From positions 1,054,001 to 1,118,000 of the forward strand of contig OZ220675.1 of NCBI GenBank assembly GCA_965116325.1: DNA of 64,000 nt. Reading direction: 5' to 3'. This document shows, piece after piece, positions 51,248-58,149 of the stretch. Each line of letters starts with the position of its first letter. Position 1 is the stretch's first letter. Under the pieces are notes generated by a model that worked only from the letters and a program-made list of their open reading frames with translations, was not told the DNA's origin and did no database searches. The translations under genes and the position numbers were made by a program. Source of the DNA: JAGWBF01 sp965116325 (GTDB lineage: Bacteria; Chloroflexota; Dehalococcoidia; Lucifugimonadales; JAGWBF01).

Positions 51248-52336
51248 CTAGCGGGAAGCGTGCACACCGCGCACTGCCGTCGCCACTTCAATGAGCCCGT
51301 CAAGGTTCTGTGGCCCAGGCACACTTTGGAGGAACGTTAGCGTCATGTACTGGCCGTTTACTACAGCAGACATACCCGACAGAGCCGGGTTGGATTCCAG
51401 GAAAGTTCGGTTCGCATCCGGTCCTCCAAACCCATAGTCAACCAGGATGATCAACTCTGGGTCCCCTTCTACGACGGCTTCCCACTCCACCGTGCCCCAC
51501 GTACCACTCACATCCGAGAGGATGTTCATCCCTCCGGCGCGGCTGATGACGTCCGACATGACGGAGCCTGCAAGAGCTGTGAACGGGGCCTCCTCGCCCG
51601 AGTCAAAGTAAAATACTCGAACTGGTTCACCGGCCGGGATCGCCGCGGCCACCTCTGCTATTTGCTGCTCCCACAAAGCGATTAGGTCTTTACCGCGGTC
51701 CGCCACGTCGAAGATCTGCGACACAGAGCGGATGTCATCGAACATCACCTCAAGGGTTACGTTGCCCGTGAAGTCCGGACAGGCCTCGGTGAACGAGAAG
51801 CTGTGAACATCAGAGTCTCGAAGGTTCTGCCCCGTTAGACCTGCGCTCTCGTTGAATCCGTAGCTGAACACCATATCGGGGCTGGGAGCGAGAACTGCCT
51901 CCAGAGAGGGGTATGGGAAGCTCCCGCCCAGGCGCTCGACTAGCGCGGCACGGGCTTGGTGCTGAGGCTGGAGCCTATCTGGTGTGCCTCCGAAGTAACC
52001 GATAACGTGGTCCTGCAACCCGAGTGCCATCAGAACCTCAAGGGCACTCGTGTCCGTGGCCACCACGCGCTGTGGGACCGTGTCGTAGACGGTCTGTACA
52101 CCGCAGTTGCTGATGGTAACTGTTGGTGGTTCGGGCGTGGCGGTGGGTTCGGGGGTGGCGGTGGGCATCTGGGCCGTAGGAGGAATGGACGTAGGAATTG
52201 CCGTGTTCTCTCTGGTAGGTGCCTCTTCACCACCGCAGGCGGCGAGGGTCATCAACAACATCAAGGCAACCACCAAAGAAACTGTGCGCATCAACGACAC
52301 CCCACGCGTCCTAAATTTGCTTTGAGGCTTGGTCAT
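51248..52336 (-). CDS. Metal-chelate binding lipoprotein (FepB/BtuF-like)
   Basis: 362 residues. Lipobox TLAAC (Cys34) follows a signal peptide; a Thr/Pro linker (about 40-70) follows. The body is a class III periplasmic-binding-protein type: QTVYDTVPQRVVATDTSALEVLMALGLQDHVIGYFG, then PSLEAVLAPSPDMVFSYG, then RVFYFDSGEEAPFTALAGSVMSDVISRAGGMNILSD, WGTVEWEAVVEGDPELIILVDYG. It captures the ligand outside the cell and delivers it to the FecCD permease. First gene of the operon; operator-like palindromes lie 55-85 bases upstream of its ATG at 52336 (GGGAG ahead). Confidence 0.92.
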   Translation of the reverse strand: MTKPQSKFRTRGVSLMRTVSLVVALMLLMTLAACGGEEAPTRENTAIPTSIPPTAQMPTATPEPTATPEPPTVTISNCGVQTVYDTVPQRVVATDTSALEVLMALGLQDHVIGYFGGTPDRLQPQHQARAALVERLGGSFPYPSLEAVLAPSPDMVFSYGFNESAGLTGQNLRDSDVHSFSFTEACPDFTGNVTLEVMFDDIRSVSQIFDVADRGKDLIALWEQQIAEVAAAIPAGEPVRVFYFDSGEEAPFTALAGSVMSDVISRAGGMNILSDVSGTWGTVEWEAVVEGDPELIILVDYGFGGPDANRTFLESNPALSGMSAVVNGQYMTLTFLQSVPGPQNLDGLIEVATAVRGVHASR

Positions 52337-52391
52337 TCGCTTTCTCTCCCTTCAAGTCAGGTCTGGATGAGCAAACCAAACTGTTAACTCG

Positions 52392-52420
52392 ATCTCATAG
52401 AAATGAGATGTTATCTCATT
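52392..52420. promoter_or_regulatory. Overlapping palindromes upstream of the binding-lipoprotein gene (metal-repressor operator candidate)
   Basis: AATGAGAT-GTT-ATCTCATT (52402-52420) is a perfect 8-3-8 palindrome. It overlaps ATCTCAT-N4-ATGAGAT (52392-52409), so three half-sites stand side by side. It is in the promoter area of the divergent transport operon. This size and symmetry are typical of Fur- or DtxR-type sites; no regulator gene is adjacent to test it. Confidence 0.55.
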
Positions 52421-52673
52421 AGATTGCGTAACCAAAAGACTATATCAGAAGTGATATTAAAGAGTCTAGGGAAATTGCCAAATTATACATATGATATGCA
52501 GTATCACTATAGTAGTTAAGCGAACCACGCGAAACGCCGTACTGGCAAATTGCGGGAGGATTGAACCGGCCGGAGATACTCGAGCCGCTTTACGCTCAAA
52601 GTTCCAACTTCATCGAACGATATTTGATGGGCACTTAATGCAACGTTCGAAGTCCGATAGCTGGGTAAGAGAT

Positions 52674-52764
52674 CCGATGGTGCTAGCTCACCCACTGATA
52701 GGGCGCGGAGTTCAATATCACTTAACGGGCCAAAGTATGCCGATTCGCGAGCTTTTGGCTGGGA
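52674..52764. repeat. Right copy of a 91-bp direct repeat
   Basis: Matches 47629-47719 at 90 of 91 positions; the copies are 5,045 bases apart, in the same orientation, and enclose exactly the four-gene transport operon. It lies 338 bases upstream of the binding-lipoprotein start. Confidence 0.95.
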
Positions 52765-53008
52765 GGTTCGAATCTAGACAGATGGTCAATGGCTGCCCGC
52801 TCCCGGACAATGACCGCCTATATGGCATCCCGGGCGGTGGCAGTCAGATCGAGTTTGTGGTCCGTGAGCTGGGTTTACCATTACTGAGCCCCTCCCTCTA
52901 CACGTACCCCTCTATCCCGCCAGTTCAACCCACCTATTGCGAACTGACACCGCCAATTCGACTAGTTGACTTTTACAGAAGCGGTAACGTAAAATCATCT
53001 GTTCCGTA

Positions 53009-53027
53009 ATCGATACGAGGTATCGAT
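53009..53027 (+). promoter_or_regulatory. Perfect 8-3-8 palindrome before the GTPase gene (operator candidate)
   Basis: ATCGATAC-GAG-GTATCGAT ends 25 bases before the ATG of the COG0523 GTPase. It has the same 8-3-8 geometry as the palindrome upstream of the divergent transport operon, though the sequence differs. A repressor bound here would block the GTPase promoter. Confidence 0.55.
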
Positions 53028-53052
53028 AAGGATTAGTGGAAAGGGGTTCTAT

Positions 53053-54480
53053 ATGAATACGCAGCAAAGGGTACCCGTAACCATCCTCACAGGCTTCCTT
53101 GGCTCCGGCAAGACAACTCTACTCAATCGGATCTTGACCGAGGAGCACGGCAAGCGCATAGCCGTGATCGAAAATGAGTTTGGAGAGGTTGGCATCGATC
53201 AGGCCCTCGTCATCAACGCAGACGAGGAGGTCTTCGAGATGTCAAACGGCTGCATCTGCTGTACGGTGCGCGGAGACCTGATCCGGGTGCTCAACAACCT
53301 CAACAAGCGCCGGGACAAGTTCGACTATGTATTGGTGGAAACCACGGGGCTCGCCGATCCCGGCCCGGTAGCTCAGACGTTCTTCATGGATGATGAACTT
53401 CGTGCTGAATATGCCCTCGACGGCATCGTAACGCTCGTAGATGCAGCTCATATCGACCAGCAGCTCGGCCGAAGCGACGAAAGCACGGAGCAGATCGCGT
53501 TCGCAGATGTTCTCCTGCTCAACAAGACGGACCTTGTCAACGGCGAGGCCCTCGACACTCTGGAATCTCGTCTCCGGGGCATGAACCGAATGGCGCGAGT
53601 TGTGCGCAGCGAGCGAGCGAACGTACCCGTCGACACTGTACTCGATCTCGCAGCCTTCGACCTGGAGCAGGTTCTCGAGCGCCGTCCCACCTTCCTCGAG
53701 CCGGAGTATCCCTTCGAATGGACGGGAGTCTATTCCCTCGCTACCGGCCGCTACGAGCTCAACCTCGCCGATGGTCCTGATCCGGCGATGTCCCTCGTTG
53801 TGGTGCCCGACCAAGATACCGACGACGCTGCCCTCCGGGAGGGCGCGGAGTGGTGTGTACGGCAGTATGCCGAACCTGCGCAGATCCTTCATCCAGGAGA
53901 AGAGATTCCGGTCGGAAAGCATGTGAACCTCCAGCTCGATTCCTCGGGGCGTAAGTCGTTCTTCTTTGAAGTCGCTGCGCCGGGTCGGTTTGGCATCTTC
54001 ACCCAGCACCTCCGGGAGGAGTTCGATATCCAACTGAGGAACGCGGATGGAGAGACTTTCAAACTGGGGGGCAACTTCTGTTCCGAACCTGCCTGCGCTG
54101 AGACAGAGGAGGACACACAACGCATCAAGGGAGCGGCGGTTCCCGCCGAAGCCGAGCGGACCTGGGTCGCCCAGCACGAGCACGACGACGAGGTGGGATC
54201 GATCTCTATCGAGATAGACGGCGACGCCGATCCCGAAAAGCTCAACGCCTGGCTTGGCGAACTGCTCCGGGAGCGCGGGGTGGACATCTTCCGAATGAAG
54301 GGCTTCATCAGCGTGGCGGGAGACTCGCGTCGCTTCGTCTTCCAGGGTGTTCACATGCTCTTTGACGGCCAGCCGGACCGCGAATGGGGAGAATCGCCCC
54401 GGCGCAATCAACTCGTCTTCATCGGCCGGAACCTCGATGGACAGAGCATGAGGGAGGGGTTCGAAGCATGTCTGATCTAA
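53053..54480 (+). CDS. COG0523 G3E-family GTPase (CobW/ZNG1-like metallochaperone)
   Basis: 475 residues. GFLGSGKTT (14-22) is Walker A, NEFGEVGID the switch region, GCICC (66-70) the metal-binding CxCC motif, and NKTD (157-160) the guanine-specificity motif. The C-terminal CobW_C-type domain is at about 367-465, with HEHDDE and FRMKGFISVAGDSRRFVFQGVH. Between them lies an additional region of over 100 residues (about 230-365, with KSFFFEVAAPGRFGIFTQHLREEF) not found in short members. The family inserts or moves metals (Zn, Co) using GTP. The neighbours (metal-type importer, WD40 partner) support a metal-homeostasis role; Zn is the first guess. A palindrome precedes the gene. Confidence 0.9.
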   Translation: MNTQQRVPVTILTGFLGSGKTTLLNRILTEEHGKRIAVIENEFGEVGIDQALVINADEEVFEMSNGCICCTVRGDLIRVLNNLNKRRDKFDYVLVETTGLADPGPVAQTFFMDDELRAEYALDGIVTLVDAAHIDQQLGRSDESTEQIAFADVLLLNKTDLVNGEALDTLESRLRGMNRMARVVRSERANVPVDTVLDLAAFDLEQVLERRPTFLEPEYPFEWTGVYSLATGRYELNLADGPDPAMSLVVVPDQDTDDAALREGAEWCVRQYAEPAQILHPGEEIPVGKHVNLQLDSSGRKSFFFEVAAPGRFGIFTQHLREEFDIQLRNADGETFKLGGNFCSEPACAETEEDTQRIKGAAVPAEAERTWVAQHEHDDEVGSISIEIDGDADPEKLNAWLGELLRERGVDIFRMKGFISVAGDSRRFVFQGVHMLFDGQPDREWGESPRRNQLVFIGRNLDGQSMREGFEACLI

Positions 54481-55514
54481 GTGCCGACAGTCCTGTGAGT
54501 GTTCTTCGTCGGGACTGGTTTGCGGCGGTCGGTGACTACGCTATCGCTGGGGGTTGGAGCCTGTGTGGCAAAGCCTTGGTGGCCGGTGATACCGAGGGCG
54601 GCGTTTATGCTTTTGACGGCGAGTCCGGCGCGACCGCCTGGGAGCGGCCCGGAGTTCATGACGGTGGTGTAATGTCGATGGCAATTCACCCAAGCGGAAG
54701 CACCTTCGCGACAGCCGGCAAAGACGGACGGGTCTTGATCTGGGATGCCGCCCACGGCCAGGTATGCCAGACTATCGAGGTCGGCAGCGATTGGGTGGAA
54801 AACGTGGCATGGTCGCCGGATGGCCAACGACTTGCGGCCTCCTGCTCCCGGCGGGTTCACACCTATGGACCGGATGGCGCGGAGGTTTGGCGGTCTGATG
54901 ACCACCCCAGCACTGTCAGCGCCATCGCCTGGTCGAGCGTTGAGGAGCTGGCGACGGCCTGCTATGGTCGGGTGACCTTTTTCGAGGCGTCCACTGGGAA
55001 GGCTCGCCAGAAGCTGGAGTGGCAGGGGTCCCTGGTTTCAATGGTGCTGAGCCCGGACGGGGGTATAGTAGTTTGTGGCAGCCAGGACAACTCGGTGCAC
55101 TTCTGGCGTCGCGCCACGGGGGATGATTCCGAGATGTTCGGATATCCCGGCAAGCCCTCAGCCTTGGCCTTTGATGATACCGGCACCCTTTTGGCAACTG
55201 GCGGAAGCGAGTCGGTTACGGTTTGGAGTTTCCGCGGAAAGGGCCCCGAAGGTACGAGGCCCGGCGTCCTGGAGTTTCATGAGGAACCCATAACGACGCT
55301 CGCCTTCGCTCCCGGAGCGATGCGTCTGGCATCGGGAGGGCGCGATGGTTCCGTGGTTGTATGGTCGCTGAAAAGAAATGGGAAAGGCGAACCCATAGGG
55401 GCCGAGGATTTGGGGGCCTCAGTGGCCGAATTGTGCTGGCGGCCCGACGGGGAAGCCCTTGCCGCCCTCGACGCCCGAGGTGGGGTGTCGGTTTGGCGGG
55501 TAGAATCATCATAA
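54468..55514 (+). CDS. WD40-repeat protein coupled to the COG0523 GTPase
   Basis: 348 residues from ATG 54468 (GGAGG nine bases upstream), overlapping the GTPase end by 13 bases. Seven WD40-like blades can be followed: for example MSMAIHPSGSTFATAGKDGRVLIWD, NVAWSPDGQRLAASC, SMVLSPDGGIVVCGSQDNSVHFW, ALAFDDTGTLLATGGSESVTVW, TLAFAPGAMRLASGGRDGSVVVW and ELCWRPDGEALAALDARGGVSVWRV. There is no signal peptide, so it is a cytoplasmic seven-bladed propeller, probably a scaffold. The coupling to the GTPase implies it is its binding partner; such pairs are known from other COG0523 loci as I recall. Confidence 0.9.
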   Translation: MSDLSADSPVSVLRRDWFAAVGDYAIAGGWSLCGKALVAGDTEGGVYAFDGESGATAWERPGVHDGGVMSMAIHPSGSTFATAGKDGRVLIWDAAHGQVCQTIEVGSDWVENVAWSPDGQRLAASCSRRVHTYGPDGAEVWRSDDHPSTVSAIAWSSVEELATACYGRVTFFEASTGKARQKLEWQGSLVSMVLSPDGGIVVCGSQDNSVHFWRRATGDDSEMFGYPGKPSALAFDDTGTLLATGGSESVTVWSFRGKGPEGTRPGVLEFHEEPITTLAFAPGAMRLASGGRDGSVVVWSLKRNGKGEPIGAEDLGASVAELCWRPDGEALAALDARGGVSVWRVESS

Positions 55515-55754
55515 TGGCTGGTTTGCCTGCACATGCGCAGGTCAGCGGGCAGCGGCCTATCCTACTGGTGGGCCGGACGTCGCCGGGAGTTCCTAGAAAC
55601 GAGCAGGCCTACAGAACCAGCTTGAAGGACAACGACAGGGTTCTCGGTTTTGCCAAGTTGGGTGGGAGATCCTGATTTAAGAAGCCCATCGGTTTGGAGG
55701 CTCGTCCACTGAGCGGGCTCAGGGGCCTCCCGCCGCACTTCGCGGCGCTTCAGC

Positions 55755-56453
55755 TTATTCAAACCCAGATTCTCCGGCAGATGGTCCAGCCTCATAGTCG
55801 TCCAGCAGCCCATTCCGCACGGACCAAAGAACCAGTCCCTGCATCGTATCGACTCTCAACTTCTGTTGAATTCCATAAACGGCATTTCGAACTGTGACCG
55901 GCTTGACTCCCCGTGCTTCCGCTATCTTGGCGTAGGACATGCCCTGGACGAAGGCAACCAGTATGTCTCGCTCTCTTCGGGTTAGACCGGCGGCGATTGC
56001 GGCATCCCCGGTCTTTCCAGCACGCCGAATTGATTCGAAGGCCCGCTTAATCACCTCAATGGGCACCCTGAACTCACCAAGGACCGCTTCCCGGAGAGTC
56101 GACAACAAACGTTCCCTGTCCGTCTCCTTCTGAACGTACCCAGTGGCGCCTGCTGCCACAGCCTCCACAACCGCGTCCTCTTCCGTTGAGGCAGTCAAAA
56201 TGACGACGCGAGTCTCGGGCGCAGACTCCATAATTTCCCTGCACGCCTCTACTCCATCCTTGTCCGGCATGATCACGTCCATCACCACTACCTCCGGCGA
56301 TACGTCGGCCGCCATTCTGACTGCCTCCTCGCCGTTCGCTGCCTGTCCCACCACCTCGAAATCCCCGGATTGTTCCAGTACTTGCTTCAAACCGATTCTC
56401 ACCACTGAGTGGTCGTCAACGATCATCACCTTAATCCGGTCACGTTCCGGCAT
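55755..56453 (-). CDS. NarL/LuxR-type response regulator
   Basis: 232 residues from ATG 56453, chosen for GGGAG eight bases upstream; an ATG at 56468 is also possible. The receiver domain has KVMIVDDHSVVRIGL, the phosphoacceptor Asp59 in VVMDVIMPDKDG, then a Thr/Ala and the conserved Lys in GYVQKE. The C-terminal LuxR-type helix-turn-helix reads GLTRRERDILVAFVQGMSYAKIAEARGVKPVTVRNAVYGIQQKL. The gene follows the kinase by 19 bases and forms a two-component pair with it. It should bind DNA when phosphorylated; targets unknown. Confidence 0.92.
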   Translation of the reverse strand: MPERDRIKVMIVDDHSVVRIGLKQVLEQSGDFEVVGQAANGEEAVRMAADVSPEVVVMDVIMPDKDGVEACREIMESAPETRVVILTASTEEDAVVEAVAAGATGYVQKETDRERLLSTLREAVLGEFRVPIEVIKRAFESIRRAGKTGDAAIAAGLTRRERDILVAFVQGMSYAKIAEARGVKPVTVRNAVYGIQQKLRVDTMQGLVLWSVRNGLLDDYEAGPSAGESGFE

Positions 56454-56472
56454 CTCAGATACTCCCATCTCT

Positions 56473-57723
56473 CTAAAGCCGCGGTACCACACAGGTAACG
56501 GTCGCGCCGCCCATGACACCTTTCTTATCTACGATAAGACTCCCGCCTAGTTGCGCGGCGGCGCTGTTCATGTTCGCGAATCCGTTGCCCCGTTGCTCGT
56601 AATCATCTGGAAGCCCGATGCCGTCGTCCGATACCGACAGGCGGCTATGCTCCTCCGAAAACTCCAATTCTATGGTCACGTTGTTTGCCTCGGCATGGCG
56701 ATAAGCGTTGGTTAGAGCGTTGTGAGCGATTGAGAAGAGCAGGCTCTTTGCCTCCGTCGAGAATGCCGGCTCGACGCCAGCATGAGTCATCTTGGCAGCC
56801 ACCGAGGTGATATTCGTAAAGCTAGAGGCGTGTGACCAGAGAGCCTGGCTTAACTCCCTTCCCTCAAAGATACCGCCCACAACTATGGGGTGTCTCAGCT
56901 CCCATATGAGGGACCGGGTCAGGCGGGACGTTTCCTGAAGCGTGGCGGTCACCTCGGAATTAGCCTCTCCAACTTGTGCCTTTGCTGTGTCGATTCCCAA
57001 CCCGATCATGTAGGCCGATTGTGCTGCCGTGTCGTGAATGGCACGAGAAAGATCGATTCGTTCGTGCTGAAGCGCCCGCTCGCGCTCTACGGACCTTCTC
57101 CACCTCATCCGCTCAAATCCTGTAGCCAAATTGACCGCAGCGACGACCAGGTACATGATCGCTATCCTGGCGACTAAAGCCTTTTCGTCCCTGTCCTCCG
57201 TGTCTATGCCATCACCGACGAGCAGACTGATTGCCAGGTAGATGACAGACGCCAGCGTCACCCAGGCCATCGTAACTCTGAAGGAAGTAAAGAGCACTGC
57301 AAGCCCGGCAAGCGCTGGGTAATAGAACAAGTGAAGAAAGCCATGGCTGAAGCCGTCGCTCAAAGCCAGCGCTGCCGAAACCAAGATTACGTCGAGGGAA
57401 CAGAGGGTTACGAGCATGCTCCACGCAATTGGCCTAAGCGTCAGCAGGCGGTAGTGAAGATACCCATTAAACCCGATAAGCGTCATGAGAAGCATCGGAA
57501 AGGGTAGGAAACTGACAACCCCTACATACAAGTAATAGGGGCGATACACCAGTTCAAAAATCAATACTGGGAGTATGAACCAGTGCGCCCTGACGGCGAT
57601 GGTCGCCACATACCGCAGCCCATCCACGTTCTCTTGGCCGGGTATTTGGTCGTCTACCCAGAAGGCTTCGGTTGCTTTCCTGCCTAGCTCCAAGACCCGC
57701 ACATAGCGGTGTCCCTGAGACAT
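56473..57723 (-). CDS. NarL-type sensor histidine kinase (HisKA_3)
   Basis: 416 residues from ATG 57723 (GGGGGA just upstream). Five or six hydrophobic segments at about 45-200 form a membrane sensor of the 7TM/5TM kind, without a large extracellular loop. The phosphoacceptor is His230 in AIHDTAAQSAYMIGLGID, the HisKA_3 dimerisation motif. The ATPase domain has AHNALTNAYRHAEANNVTIEL (N box), VSDDGIGLPDD (G1) and GNGFANMNSAAAQLGG (G2). All needed residues are present. It is the first gene of the pair with the LuxR-type regulator. The stimulus cannot be read. Confidence 0.92.
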   Translation of the reverse strand: MSQGHRYVRVLELGRKATEAFWVDDQIPGQENVDGLRYVATIAVRAHWFILPVLIFELVYRPYYLYVGVVSFLPFPMLLMTLIGFNGYLHYRLLTLRPIAWSMLVTLCSLDVILVSAALALSDGFSHGFLHLFYYPALAGLAVLFTSFRVTMAWVTLASVIYLAISLLVGDGIDTEDRDEKALVARIAIMYLVVAAVNLATGFERMRWRRSVERERALQHERIDLSRAIHDTAAQSAYMIGLGIDTAKAQVGEANSEVTATLQETSRLTRSLIWELRHPIVVGGIFEGRELSQALWSHASSFTNITSVAAKMTHAGVEPAFSTEAKSLLFSIAHNALTNAYRHAEANNVTIELEFSEEHSRLSVSDDGIGLPDDYEQRGNGFANMNSAAAQLGGSLIVDKKGVMGGATVTCVVPRL

Positions 57724-58149
57724 TTGTCCCCCGTTCAATTGATCCTATGGGGCGCTTGACGATGTGGGATGGGCGATGCCCTATGGCCACTTCGGCCAAG
57801 TTAGCCCCATTTAGAGGAAGGCCGCAAGAGGCACATGCTCTTGCGGCGGTAGCAAAAGTACCTATGTACCGTGCATTTGGTGTAGCCGTCAGATAGATGC
57901 CTGCCACCCTGCTTGGTGGGCCTTTGAAAGACCGAGATTTTGAGGAGCGCTCTGCCGTAGCATTCCTAGCCCGTCTGGGATAGGGCAAATGCCCTCATCT
58001 GACAGGAAGAATCGCTCCCATCAACTAGGGCGCCTAGCAATAGACGTCTGCGAAAGGACTTGGGAGACTGAAGCTCGCAAGACTCGCAAGAATGGATATT
58101 CGTGGGGTTGCTGACGCAAGTTTGCGAGCAACAGTCGAAGACGGGATTG
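57724..58149. other. Divergent intergenic region with a perfect hairpin
   Basis: 426 bases between the kinase gene (leftwards) and the large regulator (rightwards). GCCGCAAGAG (57821-57830) and CTCTTGCGGC (57838-57847) are exact inverted repeats around a seven-base loop. There is no T tract. It could be a regulatory stem-loop, an operator or an insulator between the two promoters. No gene is seen; a GTG at 58102 may be an alternative start of the regulator. Confidence 0.5.

Larger units (their letters stand above)
52337..53052. other. Divergent regulatory region between the transport operon and the GTPase gene
   Basis: 716 bases between two divergent transcription units. It contains the palindrome cluster at 52392-52420, a smaller inverted repeat ATATCA..TGATAT (52442-52457), the right copy of the 91-base direct repeat (52674-52764) and the palindrome at 53009-53027. 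A 172-codon plus-strand frame (52491-53009) runs through it but has no recognisable motif; I do not call it a gene. Confidence 0.55.

Noticed and set aside
52548..52590. TTGAACCGGCC on the plus strand, T-arm-like in reverse complement
   Set aside because: The flanking bases do not pair as a T stem and no cloverleaf is possible.
52765..52774. GGTTCGAATC, a tRNA T-loop-like sequence directly after the right 91-base repeat
   Set aside because: No acceptor, D or anticodon stem can be built around it on either strand, so it is not a tRNA or a clear tRNA fragment.
52491..53009. 172-codon plus-strand reading frame that contains the right 91-base repeat
   Set aside because: No motif, unusual composition, and it runs through palindromes and the promoter region of the GTPase. 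The left repeat copy stays open in the same frame for 30 codons, which is interesting but not enough to call a gene.
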